Source of the DNA: Trichococcus flocculiformis | Lineage (GTDB): Bacteria > Bacillota > Bacilli > Lactobacillales > Aerococcaceae | Length of the DNA: 64,000 bases | Direction of reading: 5' to 3' | NCBI RefSeq assembly: GCF_900113645.1 | Contig: NZ_FOQC01000005.1 | Span: 42,939-106,938, forward strand | Part shown: one piece after another, positions 17,400 through 26,200 of the stretch | How the letters are laid out: each line of letters starts with the position of its first letter | Position numbering within the stretch: position 1 is the stretch's first letter | Position numbers and translations under genes: made by a program | The notes under the pieces: generated by a model | What the model was told of the DNA's origin: nothing | Seen by the model: the letters and a program-made list of their open reading frames with translations, nothing else | Databases searched by the model: none

Positions 17400-18596
17400 A
17401 TGGAAAGAGCCCCACGTAAAGGAACGTCTAGGAATCGTTTGTCGTGGTTCGAAAAATGGTTTCTGAACAACAAGTTCGTGACTGTTCTATTGATTACTCT
17501 GCTCATTCTTCTGATTGTTTTGGTATTTTCAAAAATCTCTTATCTTTTAGGGCCAATCGGCAGCTTCTTCAGTGTCATCGGCTTTCCGCTGGTAATGGCG
17601 GGTATTTTCTTTTACATGCTGAACCCTTTTGTAACGCTGTTGGAGAAGAGAGGGATAAAACGATTCGTAGGTATTTGGATTGCCTTCGTGCTGGTGCTGT
17701 TGATGATGATTTGGGGTTTTGCAATCCTGATTCCGATCATCCGCGATCAGACGATAGGGATAGTCCGCGAATTTCCTACTTATTGGCAGGCAATCGAGAG
17801 CATGACGATTGAATTGATCAACTATGATTGGTTCACTTCCTTGCAGGAACAGATCAGCGAAATCAATGCAGATATCTTCAATAGCGTCTCCGAGAAGCTG
17901 AACGAGGTGTTGTCGAACACGGTCAGCGGATTAGGCAGCGTTGTGGGACTTTTGACGAATGCGTTTGTAGGAATCGTCACGATGCCTATCATCTTGTATT
18001 ATCTACTGAAGGAAGGAGATAAATTGCCAATGACTTTTCTGCAATTATTTCCTACAAACCTACGGGAGTCGATCGGGGACTTGCTGAAGAAAGTCAACAC
18101 GCAGATCAGCCAGTATGTGCGCGGTCAGATTACGGTTGCGTTCTTTGTCGGGTTGATGTTCGTCATCGGTTATGCCATCATCGGAATGAAATTCGGAATC
18201 GTGCTTGGGATATTCGCCGGATTCCTGAACATCATTCCTTATATGGGTTCCTTCATTGCGATGGTGCCCGCGGTGATTGTTGCGATAGTGGATTCTCCGC
18301 TGATGCTGGCAAAAGTGCTGCTGGTTTTCTCAATCGAGCAATTCATTGAAGGACGCGTCATTTCACCGCATATACTCGGCAGCAATCTCGAGGTCCATCC
18401 CGTCACGATCATCTTTGTATTGCTTACGGCAGGAAAACTGTTCGGTCTGACCGGTTTTATCTTGGGTATTCCCGGCTATGCTGTTCTTAAAGTGCTGTTC
18501 ATGCATATTTTTGAATGGTACAAGGAAATATCCGGATTGTATTTGGATGAACCTGAAATCGAAGAAGATTCTGAGGAGGATTATCTTCAAGAATAA
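17400..18596 (+). CDS. AI-2E family transporter (PerM/YdbI-like)
   Basis: This 398-residue integral membrane protein of the AI-2E/PerM family has hydrophobic segments near 25-50, 58-75 and 85-110, then a soluble stretch with amphipathic helices (about 120-200), then a cluster of helices. The conserved GILNIIP-type motif appears as GFLNIIPYMGSF. Family members have been linked to autoinducer-2 export and to Na+/H+ antiport, but the substrate here is unknown. The tail is very acidic (EIEEDSEEDY). The ATG at 17400 follows GAAGGTGAG, which overlaps the stop of the preceding IIA gene. Confidence 0.85.
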   Translation: MERAPRKGTSRNRLSWFEKWFLNNKFVTVLLITLLILLIVLVFSKISYLLGPIGSFFSVIGFPLVMAGIFFYMLNPFVTLLEKRGIKRFVGIWIAFVLVLLMMIWGFAILIPIIRDQTIGIVREFPTYWQAIESMTIELINYDWFTSLQEQISEINADIFNSVSEKLNEVLSNTVSGLGSVVGLLTNAFVGIVTMPIILYYLLKEGDKLPMTFLQLFPTNLRESIGDLLKKVNTQISQYVRGQITVAFFVGLMFVIGYAIIGMKFGIVLGIFAGFLNIIPYMGSFIAMVPAVIVAIVDSPLMLAKVLLVFSIEQFIEGRVISPHILGSNLEVHPVTIIFVLLTAGKLFGLTGFILGIPGYAVLKVLFMHIFEWYKEISGLYLDEPEIEEDSEEDYLQE

Positions 18597-18620
18597 TCGA
18601 AATGAAAAGGGGAATGCTTG

Positions 18621-19661
18621 ATGAACAAAAAGAGATGGATTGCGGTAGCGATCGCGCTGATTCTTTTCGTGGCATCGCTTGGTTCACAATTTCTGTCGAC
18701 CCGGTTGGCTGACCAAACGGAAGACTCCCTCAGCCAGCTTACCGGCAATCTGATACCAGGAACGAACTTGCAGGAAAACGTTATGGAAAGTGGCGATGCC
18801 AGCAATCGGATTGCGGTTCTGCATATCGAAGGGACGATTCAATCAGGTGCGGGCAGTGTGCTGACGGACGGCTCCAGTTACGATCATGACCTTTTTTTGG
18901 AGCAGTTGAAAGCCATCGAAGAGGATGACACAATCAAAGGGATCTTCTTGATAGTCGACAGCCCGGGCGGCGGGGTCTATGAAAGTGCGGAGGCGCACGA
19001 TAAATTGTACCGCATTGCTGCTGAAAAGGAACTTCCGGTCTATGCATCCATGCAAGCAACTGCTGCAAGTGGGGGCTACTACATTTCCGCTGGTGCGGAC
19101 AAGATTTATGCCACTGCTGAAACGACTACCGGTTCGATCGGCGTCATCATGCAGGCGATCGAATACTCAGGGCTGCTTGAAAAGCTGGGTATCGAATACA
19201 ACACAATCAAGTCGGGCAGCCTCAAGGACATCGGGTCGCCGGATCGGGATATGACAGAGGAAGAACGCGCGTTGCTGCAAGCCTACGTCGATGAGGCTTA
19301 TCAGCGTTTCGTCACTGTCGTTTCAACGGGAAGGGATATGCCGGAAGAAGAGGTCCGCGCTGTTGCGAATGGCATGATTTATTCCGGCACACAGGCTCAA
19401 GCACTTGGATTGGTGGATGAGATAGCCTACACGGATGATGCACTGAAAGCGATGAAAACCGCTTATGGCCTCGAGGATGCGGAAGTATTCGACTATACTT
19501 CGACACCTGGCCTGTTTTCCGATTTTTCTTGGTTGTTCGCTCAAGCGGCTGCCAAACTGACGAGCCAGGAAAATCAGACGCTTTCTGAACTGCAGTTGCT
19601 ACGCGACACTTTCGGGACAACCGCCGCGCCGAGATTGCTTTATCTCTACGGAGGTGAGTGA
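18621..19661 (+). CDS. sppA: signal peptide peptidase SppA, short form
   Basis: SppA is a membrane-bound Ser/Lys protease that degrades leftover signal peptides and membrane peptide fragments. The 346-residue protein has one N-terminal anchor (about 6-24), the conserved DSPGGGVYESAE block, the catalytic-serine region TAASGGYYISAGADKIYA, and the lysine region SGSLKDIGSPDR. It is the short, single-domain type found in Gram-positives. The ATG at 18621 follows AAAAGGGG by a normal distance. It overlaps the next gene by one base (TGATG). Confidence 0.92.
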   Translation: MNKKRWIAVAIALILFVASLGSQFLSTRLADQTEDSLSQLTGNLIPGTNLQENVMESGDASNRIAVLHIEGTIQSGAGSVLTDGSSYDHDLFLEQLKAIEEDDTIKGIFLIVDSPGGGVYESAEAHDKLYRIAAEKELPVYASMQATAASGGYYISAGADKIYATAETTTGSIGVIMQAIEYSGLLEKLGIEYNTIKSGSLKDIGSPDRDMTEEERALLQAYVDEAYQRFVTVVSTGRDMPEEEVRAVANGMIYSGTQAQALGLVDEIAYTDDALKAMKTAYGLEDAEVFDYTSTPGLFSDFSWLFAQAAAKLTSQENQTLSELQLLRDTFGTTAAPRLLYLYGGE

Positions 19662-20227
19662 TGATGGAAGAGCAAACCACTACGCATGAAGAACGTTTGG
19701 AAGAAATCCGCAAAAAGAAAATAGCCTGGGAGGAAGCCGAACGCTATTCCGACCAGCAGGAACGCCCGTTTCACCGCTATCCGGATTACGTATTCGCCGG
19801 TTTTTGGATCAGGTTGTTTGCCTACCTCGTCGACTTGCTGATTGTGCAGGCATTGGTAGGGATTTTGATCAAGCCGATTTTCGCTTTGGGCGGCATCAGT
19901 ATGCTAGGGAACAATCCCTTGACCTTATTCGGATTTCTTCAGTTGTTGATCCTTGTCGGATATTTCATGCTGACGACGAAATATACAAACGGCCAAACAG
20001 TTGGGAAAATGATTTTCGGCATCCGTGTCGTCTGCTTCAAGGAAGAAAACCTCAGTTGGCAGACCGTCTTGATCCGCGAAGGCGTTGGCCGCTACATTGG
20101 CAAAACTGTGGCAGTCATCTATCTGGTCGCTGCTTTCCAAAGCAAGAAACAACATCCGATCGATTTGCTTTGCGATACTTCGGTCGTGACGGAAAACAGT
20201 GTCCGTGCGTTGCAAGAAAGTTACTAG
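19661..20227 (+). CDS. RDD family membrane protein
   Basis: The 188-residue protein has a charged N-terminal region of about 45 residues, then an RDD domain: FAGFWIRLFAYLVDLLIVQAL holds the Arg and Asp that name the family, followed by more transmembrane helices and QTVGKMIFGIRVV. Function is unknown for most members; some have been proposed as ion exporters. RDD next to SppA is a recurring neighbourhood and suggests an envelope role. GGAGG lies 6 bases before the ATG at 19661; the ATG at 19664 is equally possible. It ends the operon begun by the orphan PTS IIA gene. Confidence 0.85.
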   Translation: MMEEQTTTHEERLEEIRKKKIAWEEAERYSDQQERPFHRYPDYVFAGFWIRLFAYLVDLLIVQALVGILIKPIFALGGISMLGNNPLTLFGFLQLLILVGYFMLTTKYTNGQTVGKMIFGIRVVCFKEENLSWQTVLIREGVGRYIGKTVAVIYLVAAFQSKKQHPIDLLCDTSVVTENSVRALQESY

Positions 20228-20245
20228 TAGAGAGAACAAATGTGG

Positions 20246-20289
20246 AAAAACGGCATGCGACCGGTTTTTATCGGTCGCATGCCGTTTTT
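20246..20289 (+). terminator. terminator after the RDD gene
   Basis: A perfect 18-bp stem (20246-20263 with 20272-20289) with an 8-base loop ends in a T-run. Confidence 0.93.
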
Positions 20290-20323
20290 TGTGTTGTGTT
20301 TGGGGCCGTATAATAATGTGGAA

Positions 20324-20452
20324 CTCCGGCGACGCCGTCGTTCGCCGGAGTAGAGCGGTAAACCGCAGAATGTCCTCCGGTTAGGACCTGCTCATCGGAG
20401 GATACCTATCCATCTTACCGACTCCTCCGGGGGAAGACTGCCTTAACCGGAA
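20324..20452. repeat. triple-palindrome intergenic element, copy A
   Basis: Three imperfect palindromes lie in register. Unit 1 (20324-20350) has arms CTCCGGCGA/TCGCCGGAG. Unit 2 (20373-20402) has arms TCCTCCG/CGGAGGA. Unit 3 (20425-20451) is a weaker TCCGG...CCGGA. The left CTCCG motifs begin at 20324, 20375 and 20425. The element starts 35 bases after a terminator, and related elements lie at 40808-40940 and 57908-58034. No coding potential is apparent. Confidence 0.8.
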
Positions 20453-20477
20453 AAGACGGCAGCACACCTATTCCGGC

Positions 20478-20516
20478 TTGCAAATTCCGCCATATTTGTT
20501 ATACTTGTTATATAAC
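20478..20516 (+). promoter_or_regulatory. promoter and probable operator of the GntR/DUF1648 operon
   Basis: TTGCAA (20478-20483) and TATACT (20500-20505) are 16 bases apart, with an extended -10 TG. An inverted repeat GTTATA/TATAAC (20498-20516) covers the -10. AT-rich inverted repeats of this kind are typical for YtrA-type GntR repressors, so autoregulation is likely. Confidence 0.5.
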
Positions 20517-20533
20517 GGACAGGAGGGGTAAAT

Positions 20534-20935
20534 ATGTTCATCGAAATTCTTCCGAACAGCGATACGCCGATCTACACGCAATTGATGTACCAGATCAAAA
20601 TAGGCATCCTTAAAAGGGAATGGTCATTTGGCGATGGATTGCCGAGCGTGCGGAGTTTGGCCAGTGAATTGGGCATCAACATGCACACCGTAAATAAGGC
20701 ATACAATCTGTTGGCGGACGAAGGCGTCCTGGTTAAAAATCAGAAAGGCTATTTTGTCAGTGAGCGTGCAATGATAGCGTCCAATGAGGCCACGAAAGCG
20801 GCGATGCAGGATAAGCTCAAGGAGATCTTGATCGATAAACAGATTTTTGAGGTCACTGACGAAATATTCCGTGAATGGCTGAATGAAATCGAGAAAGCGT
20901 TGAAAGGAGAGGGGAAGACACATGCTGATCTTTAG
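20534..20935 (+). CDS. GntR family regulator, YtrA subfamily
   Basis: The 133-residue protein has an N-terminal winged helix-turn-helix (about 10-78) with PIYTQLMYQIKIGILKREWSFGDGLPSVRSLA and LGINMHTVNKAYNLL, the GntR DNA-reading signature, then a short helical C-terminus of about 45 residues. The short tail identifies the YtrA subfamily, whose members usually repress an adjacent transporter or membrane-protein gene. It overlaps the next gene by 14 bases and an inverted repeat sits on its promoter. AGGAGGGG precedes the ATG. Confidence 0.9.
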   Translation: MFIEILPNSDTPIYTQLMYQIKIGILKREWSFGDGLPSVRSLASELGINMHTVNKAYNLLADEGVLVKNQKGYFVSERAMIASNEATKAAMQDKLKEILIDKQIFEVTDEIFREWLNEIEKALKGEGKTHADL

Positions 20936-22058
20936 TTGGTTTATGGTGATATTATTTTTGATTATTGGGGTCGTCAACGGCATTACGCCCTATTATAGCA
21001 GGTTAGGTACACCGTTTGGAGTGACGGTTCCGACCTCGCATCAGAAAGACCCTTATGTTTTGAAGCTGAAAAAAGCCTATTTTTACCAAAATGTGATTGG
21101 GAGCATCCTGCATGCTGCGCCAATATTTTTCTTTCTTTTCTGGGAAGATGGAGAGAAAGTGGAGATGGTCACCAGCATCTATGTGACGGTCGCGATGTTT
21201 GCCTTCATCTTCCTTTCCTTCCTGCTGTATCTGCAGAAACGGAAACAGATCCGTAGTTGGAAAATAGCCAACGATATCAAAATTGAACCTAAAAAAGCCA
21301 AAATCGTCATCGATACCGCCTATCAGAAAGATCTGAAAGTAGTCTCCCATTCGGTTTTCGTTTCGGCTCAATTGTTCATCTTGTTGGTGACGGTAGCGGT
21401 CACGCTCTATTTTTATGACCTGATACCCGAGCGATTCCCCGTTCACTGGAACAGTTCGAATGAACCGGATCGGATCGTTGATAAAACGTATGTGAATGTA
21501 TTCATGCTGCCTGCGATACAATTGTTGATGATTCCGATGATGTTTTTCAGTCATTATTCCTTCATCAAATCGAAACAGAAGATTTCCCCTTATCTGTCCG
21601 ATCTTTCCAGCAAACAGAGTAAATTATTCCGCCAGGCTTGGTCTTATTACTTCCTGATCGTGACGGTGCTGACGCAACTTTTGCTGAGCGGCATTCATTT
21701 CTTCTCCTTGTTCTTCGCAGACAAGGGAGCCCAGTGGATCATCGGTATGACCATTCCGTTCGTGGTCATCATCGTTGGGTACAGCGTCTATCTGACCTGG
21801 AAATACGGCCAAGGAGGCGAAAAATTGTTTCTGAATGAAGCGGGCGAATTACCGGATGAAGTGACGGAGACGGACGAAGAGCGCTTCTGGAAATGGGGCG
21901 TATTGTATTACAATCCGGAAGATCCGTCGCTATTTGTCGAAAAACGTTTCGGCATCGGCAGCACGTTGAATATGGCCAGATGGCAAGCCTGGTTGTTCAT
22001 CGCCGGCCTGTTGGCATTCGTAGTGCTGACGATCGTGCTTTCGTTCATGATGGAATAA
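20922..22058 (+). CDS. DUF1648/DUF5808 multi-pass membrane protein
   Basis: The 378-residue integral membrane protein has hydrophobic segments near 3-20, 50-65, 80-100, 145-165, 190-205, 240-265, 275-295 and 350-375. The stretch DLIPERFPVHWNSSNEPDRI is the DUF1648 signature. The C-terminal soluble piece WGVLYYNPEDPSLFVEKRFGIG resembles DUF5808. DUF1648 proteins occur often next to YtrA-type regulators; SdpI, an immunity protein, carries a related domain. A role in envelope stress or peptide immunity is therefore conceivable but unproven. Translation is probably coupled to the regulator. Confidence 0.82.
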   Translation: MLIFSWFMVILFLIIGVVNGITPYYSRLGTPFGVTVPTSHQKDPYVLKLKKAYFYQNVIGSILHAAPIFFFLFWEDGEKVEMVTSIYVTVAMFAFIFLSFLLYLQKRKQIRSWKIANDIKIEPKKAKIVIDTAYQKDLKVVSHSVFVSAQLFILLVTVAVTLYFYDLIPERFPVHWNSSNEPDRIVDKTYVNVFMLPAIQLLMIPMMFFSHYSFIKSKQKISPYLSDLSSKQSKLFRQAWSYYFLIVTVLTQLLLSGIHFFSLFFADKGAQWIIGMTIPFVVIIVGYSVYLTWKYGQGGEKLFLNEAGELPDEVTETDEERFWKWGVLYYNPEDPSLFVEKRFGIGSTLNMARWQAWLFIAGLLAFVVLTIVLSFMME

Positions 22059-22072
22059 CAGTAAGCATAGAC

Positions 22073-22112
22073 AAAAACAGAGGCCAGGACATTTGTCCCG
22101 ACCTCTGTTTTT
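22073..22112. terminator. bidirectional terminator between the DUF1648 gene and gatD
   Basis: An 11-bp perfect stem AAAAACAGAGG/CCTCTGTTTTT encloses an 18-base loop between two convergent genes. Confidence 0.85.
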
Positions 22113-22116
22113 CGAT

Positions 22117-22779
22117 TTATTTTTCAAGCTTTTTGTTATGCTGGGCAATGGCCATATCAACGATGCGGTTAGCCAAGTGGATGTTGCGGACCAACAGGGG
22201 ACCATGGAAATAGGAGCAGAAGACATTTTTATAGCGGGCGCCCTCGGTTTTGTCTTCTCCATTGTTGCCCATGCCTTTTTCGACTTTTCCGAGCGGACGC
22301 ATGTTTTCGCCAAGGAAGGTGCGTCCGTTATGATTTTCGAATCCTTCGTAGGTCTCGTTGAATTCTTCGCTGCGGATGGTGATGTCGCCGATGAACCGGT
22401 TATTGTCCTGGCTCAGGGTATAATGGTCGAGCGCGCTGATGCCGGATATTTTATTGCCGGACGCATCCATGTAATAGTGTCCCAATAATTGGTAGCCGCC
22501 ACAGATGGCCAACAGAACGCCATCGTTTTCGATGTATGCTTTGATTCCTGCTGCTTTAGCCTGAATGTCTTTGGAGACGATGAACTGTTCGTAATCCTGA
22601 CCTCCCCCAAAAAAGACGAGATCATACTTATTGGGATCGAACGGTTGGTCCAAGCTGATGATTTCGGTTTCGAAATCGACGCCTTTTTCCCGGGCGCAGT
22701 ACTGGAGCATCAAAAGATTGCCATTATCGCCGTATGTATTCAGTAGGTTGCCGTACAAGTGGCAAATACGTAGTCGCAT
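22117..22779 (-). CDS. gatD: lipid II isoglutaminyl synthase, glutamine amidotransferase subunit
   Basis: GatD supplies ammonia from glutamine to MurT, which amidates the D-glutamate of lipid II. The 220-residue protein is a class I amidotransferase of the CobB/CobQ type, with FFGGGQDYEQ, nucleophile C93 in AICGGYQLLG and H192 in SYFHGPLL. It starts directly after the murT stop codon, with GGAAAGGATG as ribosome binding site. Peptidoglycan amidation influences crosslinking and lysozyme and antibiotic tolerance in Gram-positives. Confidence 0.94.
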   Translation of the reverse strand: MRLRICHLYGNLLNTYGDNGNLLMLQYCAREKGVDFETEIISLDQPFDPNKYDLVFFGGGQDYEQFIVSKDIQAKAAGIKAYIENDGVLLAICGGYQLLGHYYMDASGNKISGISALDHYTLSQDNNRFIGDITIRSEEFNETYEGFENHNGRTFLGENMRPLGKVEKGMGNNGEDKTEGARYKNVFCSYFHGPLLVRNIHLANRIVDMAIAQHNKKLEK

Positions 22780-24132
22780 TTATTTCATCCTTTCCGCTAT
22801 ATAGCCCTGGTTCGCCAGCTCTTTACGGAGTTGCAGCACAGCGGTATAAGTTGCCATCACATAGATTTTTTTCGTTGGAGCATTTTTGAAAGTTTTGATG
22901 ACATCGGAGATTTCCGGAACCACTTCCAGCTTATCTTCCGGAATGCCGGCAACCTTCATCCGTAGGGTCAGCTCTTTTTGGCGGATGCCGCTGACGGTCA
23001 CTTTCGGGATATCAAAATCCAAAAATTTCTCGTAATTTCCGTCCCAGATCCAGCTGACATCGGTTCCGTCTGCCGGGCGGTCATTCAGGATCGACACGAC
23101 GCTGAATGGTTCCTCTTCGTAGTGCAAGAGATCGATTACCTGATTCAGGCCGACTGGATTTTTGATCAGATTCAGGATGATTTCCTTGTCGTTCACGGTG
23201 ATCGTTTCTTGACGTCCAAATTTTTGTTGTGCCGCCGAGAAACCGGCCTGGATCTCTTCGGGTGTCAATCCGAAATGCTTGCCGACCGAATAAGCAGCCA
23301 AGGCATTGTAGACATTGTAGAGTCCCGCAACATTTGTCTGGAACGGATGACCATCGATCTCAAAAGAAGAGCTTTTGTGCGTCAGCTTATCGACTTTGGT
23401 GACAGCATAAGTCAATTCTGGCCGTTTGAAATCGCAATGCGGGCAGTAGTATTTCCCAAGGTTGCTGTAGGTATTGAATTTATAGCGCAAAATGTGTTGG
23501 CATTTCGGACAAAGCACGCCGTCCGTGTTGTAATGCGCCAAGGTGTCTCCATCCGGTTCATGATTGAAGCCGAAATAGATTTGTTTATTGACCAACTCTT
23601 TTGAGTTGAAGATCGGGCTGTCCCCATTCGCGAGAATGACGGCATCAGGTGCCAATGCAGCGCCATCGACCATCTTCTGGTAGATTGTATAGATTTCTCC
23701 GAATCGGTCCATCTGATCGCGGAAAACATTCGTATTGACGATGACTTTCGGCTTGATGAACTTCGTAACCTTAACGAGGCTGGCTTCGTCGACCTCAAGG
23801 ACAGCAAAGGCTCTTTCCTTTTTGACTTTGCGCGAATATCCTTCCAAGAAAGAGGAAATGATGCCTTGCTCCATGTTGGCCCCCGTTGGATTCGTCAAAA
23901 TATGCGGATACTTTTGCTGCAGAACATGATAAGTCAAAGATGTCGTCAATGTTTTGCCGTTCGTGCCGGTGATGATGACAACATCAAAATTTTCGGAAAG
24001 ATGTTGTAATACGTCGGGATCCAATTTGACGGCCAGTTTGCCGGGCAGACTTGTTCCGCCTTTGGTGAATGTCTGAAGACCCCACTGGGCGATCTTGCCG
24101 ATATTGATTGCTAGTGAACCGCGGATAGTCAA
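22780..24132 (-). CDS. murT: lipid II isoglutaminyl synthase, Mur-ligase subunit
   Basis: MurT activates and amidates the alpha-carboxylate of D-Glu in the lipid II stem peptide, together with GatD. The 450-residue protein has the Mur-ligase ATP motif GTNGKT (56-61) and the MurT-specific zinc ribbon inserted in the central domain, with C208, C211, C230 and C233 in CPKC and CPHC pairs. The start is a TTG at 24132, preceded by AAGGAG 9 bases upstream, and gives the family N-terminus LTIRGSLAINIGK. The longer open frame adds 62 residues without family similarity. It is the first gene of the murT-gatD operon. Confidence 0.92.
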   Translation of the reverse strand: MTIRGSLAINIGKIAQWGLQTFTKGGTSLPGKLAVKLDPDVLQHLSENFDVVIITGTNGKTLTTSLTYHVLQQKYPHILTNPTGANMEQGIISSFLEGYSRKVKKERAFAVLEVDEASLVKVTKFIKPKVIVNTNVFRDQMDRFGEIYTIYQKMVDGAALAPDAVILANGDSPIFNSKELVNKQIYFGFNHEPDGDTLAHYNTDGVLCPKCQHILRYKFNTYSNLGKYYCPHCDFKRPELTYAVTKVDKLTHKSSSFEIDGHPFQTNVAGLYNVYNALAAYSVGKHFGLTPEEIQAGFSAAQQKFGRQETITVNDKEIILNLIKNPVGLNQVIDLLHYEEEPFSVVSILNDRPADGTDVSWIWDGNYEKFLDFDIPKVTVSGIRQKELTLRMKVAGIPEDKLEVVPEISDVIKTFKNAPTKKIYVMATYTAVLQLRKELANQGYIAERMK

Positions 24133-24302
24133 ATAAATTCGCTCCTTACTTATATTTCTCTTGCCATCATAGCATATAACAAGGCTTTTTTCGATAGCGT
24201 TAGTATAGCAGAATTTACCGGGAATGAATATTTTTAGATTACGCCTCGTGTCAGAAACAGGGCTTTCGATTGCTGAAGGACAGTCGGTAATCGTGAATTT
24301 TA

Positions 24303-24331
24303 TTGACTTTGCAGCCATTTCCTACTATCAT
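24303..24331 (+). promoter_or_regulatory. promoter upstream of tdk
   Basis: TTGACT (24303-24308) and TATCAT (24326-24331) are exactly 17 bases apart. The transcript would have a leader of about 170 bases before tdk. Confidence 0.55.
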
Positions 24332-24356
24332 TATACGGGATGTTATTCAGTTTTTT

Positions 24357-24383
24357 CCGCTCCGGTAATCTTGATCGGAGCGG
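24357..24383. repeat. solitary palindrome in the tdk leader
   Basis: CCGCTCCG (24357-24364) pairs with CGGAGCGG (24376-24383) across an 11-base loop. It lacks a downstream T-run, so it is not an obvious terminator. Its CTCCGGT...ATCGGAG core resembles one unit of the triple-palindrome family. Confidence 0.5.
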
Positions 24384-24507
24384 AATGATGAAGGTGAGAT
24401 AATAGCGGGGTCGGAAGCAGGATGACATAAGTGCATCCTTTCTTTTTGCAAGGAATTCCGATCGATGGATGAAAAGTAGGCAAGAGGCTGTTTGAAAGGT
24501 GGACATG

Positions 24508-25080
24508 ATGGCACAGTTATTTTTTAAATACGGGGCGATGAACAGCGGTAAATCGATCGAGATCCTGAAGGTCGCCTATAATTATGAAGAGCAGAACAAG
24601 TCGGTAATGATTTTCACAAGCGCGCTTGATGATCGTGATGGTATCGGATATGTTTCTAGTCGGATCGGATTGAAGCGCGAAGCTATCCCGATTGCAGATG
24701 ATATGGATGTATTCTTGGAAGTCGCCAAAAATCCGAAAAGACCCGCTTGTATCTTGATAGATGAATCCCAATTCCTGTCCAAAGCGCATGTCATCCAACT
24801 GGCGCGCATCGTCGACGAACTGGCGATTCCGGTGATGGCGTTCGGATTGAAGAATGATTTTCAGAACGAATTGTTTGCAGGCTCGAAATATCTGTTGCTT
24901 TACGCGGATAAGATAGAAGAGATAAAAACCATCTGCTGGTATTGTCATAAAAAAGCAATCATGAATATGCGTGTCGTGGATGGAAAACCAGTATATGCAG
25001 GTGAACAAATCCAGATCGGCGGAAATGAATCCTATCTTCCCGTCTGTCGCAATCATTACCATCATCCGCCATTGGCCTAA
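24508..25080 (+). CDS. tdk: thymidine kinase
   Basis: Thymidine kinase phosphorylates thymidine with ATP for nucleotide salvage. The 190-residue type II enzyme has the P-loop GAMNSGKS near the start, the ILIDESQFL Walker B-like region, and a zinc-binding set formed by CWYC and the C-terminal CRNHYH. ATG 24508 is chosen because AAAGG lies 8 bases upstream; an ATG one codon earlier is too close. tdk followed by prfA and prmC is a conserved Firmicute order. Confidence 0.94.
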   Translation: MAQLFFKYGAMNSGKSIEILKVAYNYEEQNKSVMIFTSALDDRDGIGYVSSRIGLKREAIPIADDMDVFLEVAKNPKRPACILIDESQFLSKAHVIQLARIVDELAIPVMAFGLKNDFQNELFAGSKYLLLYADKIEEIKTICWYCHKKAIMNMRVVDGKPVYAGEQIQIGGNESYLPVCRNHYHHPPLA

Positions 25081-25120
25081 AACAAATAATCAGAAACAAA
25101 AAAAGGGGTTTGAAAAAGTT

Positions 25121-26200
25121 ATGTATGATCAATTAGATGCATTCATTATCCGTTATGAAGAACTTTCCGAATTGTTGAGCGATCCGGAAGTTCTTTCTGA
25201 TACAAAACGATTCCTGGAATTAACTAAAGAAGAAGCAGGGCTGAGGGAGAAAGTTGCGACCTTCAAGCGTTACAAAGAAGTGGAAGGCGAAATAGCCGAT
25301 ACCGAAGAGATGTTGTCGGAAAATTTGGACGAGGATATGGCGGCTATGGCTAAAGAAGAATTGAGCGACTTGAAGAAAGAAAAAACGGAACTTGAGGAGC
25401 GCATTAAAGTCTTGTTGTTGCCTAGCGATCCGAACGATGACAAAAACATCATCATGGAAATCCGAGGGGCTGCCGGAGGGGATGAAGCTGCACTGTTCGC
25501 GGGTACGTTATTCACGATGTACAGCAAATTTGCAGAAAGCCAAGGGTGGAGAGTCGAGGTCATGGACGCGAATATCACCGGCATCGGTGGTTACAAAGAA
25601 ATCATCCTGATGATCAGCGGCCAAGGAGCTTACTCCAAACTGAAATATGAGAGTGGCGCGCACCGTGTCCAACGTGTTCCGGAAACAGAATCACAAGGGC
25701 GTGTGCATACGTCAACTGCTACCGTAGTCGTCATGCCGGAAGCGGAAGATGTTGAATTGAACATCGAAGATAAAGATATCCGCACAGATATCTACCATGC
25801 CAGCGGAGCCGGCGGGCAGCATGTCAACAAGACTGCATCGGCTGTCCGTTTGACCCACTTACCGACAGGCATTGCCGTTGCGATGCAGGACGAACGTTCC
25901 CAAATCAAAAACCGCGAGAAAGCGATGAAAATTTTGCGTACGCGTGTATATGACAAAATCTCTTCGGAAGCACAATCCGAATATGATGCAACGCGTAAAT
26001 CCGCAGTCGGGACGGGTGATCGTTCTGAACGGATCCGTACCTACAACTTTCCGCAAAACCGCGTTACGGATCACCGGATCGGCTTGACCCTGCAAAAATT
26101 GGATACGATTTTGAGCGGAAAGCTGGACGAAGTCATCGATGCGTTGATAATGGCCGATCAGACGCAAAAATTGGAGTCCCTGAACAATGGATCAATCTAA
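25121..26200 (+). CDS. prfA: peptide chain release factor 1
   Basis: RF1 recognises UAA and UAG stop codons and triggers peptide release at the ribosome. The 359-residue protein has the codon-reading tripeptide PET (187-189, in [10 protein letters not shown]) and the catalytic GGQ (231-233, in [11 protein letters not shown]), whose glutamine is the substrate of PrmC, encoded next. The start [15 protein letters not shown] matches the family; a longer frame would overlap the end of tdk. The ribosome binding site is an AAAAGGGG about 13 bases upstream. It overlaps prmC by 14 bases. Confidence 0.95.
   Translation: MYDQLDAFIIRYEELSELLSDPEVLSDTKRFLELTKEEAGLREKVATFKRYKEVEGEIADTEEMLSENLDEDMAAMAKEELSDLKKEKTELEERIKVLLLPSDPNDDKNIIMEIRGAAGGDEAALFAGTLFTMYSKFAESQGWRVEVMDANITGIGGYKEIILMISGQGAYSKLKYESGAHRVQRVPETESQGRVHTSTATVVVMPEAEDVELNIEDKDIRTDIYHASGAGGQHVNKTASAVRLTHLPTGIAVAMQDERSQIKNREKAMKILRTRVYDKISSEAQSEYDATRKSAVGTGDRSERIRTYNFPQNRVTDHRIGLTLQKLDTILSGKLDEVIDALIMADQTQKLESLNNGSI

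Noticed and set aside
24133..24318. N-terminal extension of MurT by 62 residues
   Set aside because: The extension does not resemble the MurT family, and an AAGGAG site lies directly before the TTG at 24132.
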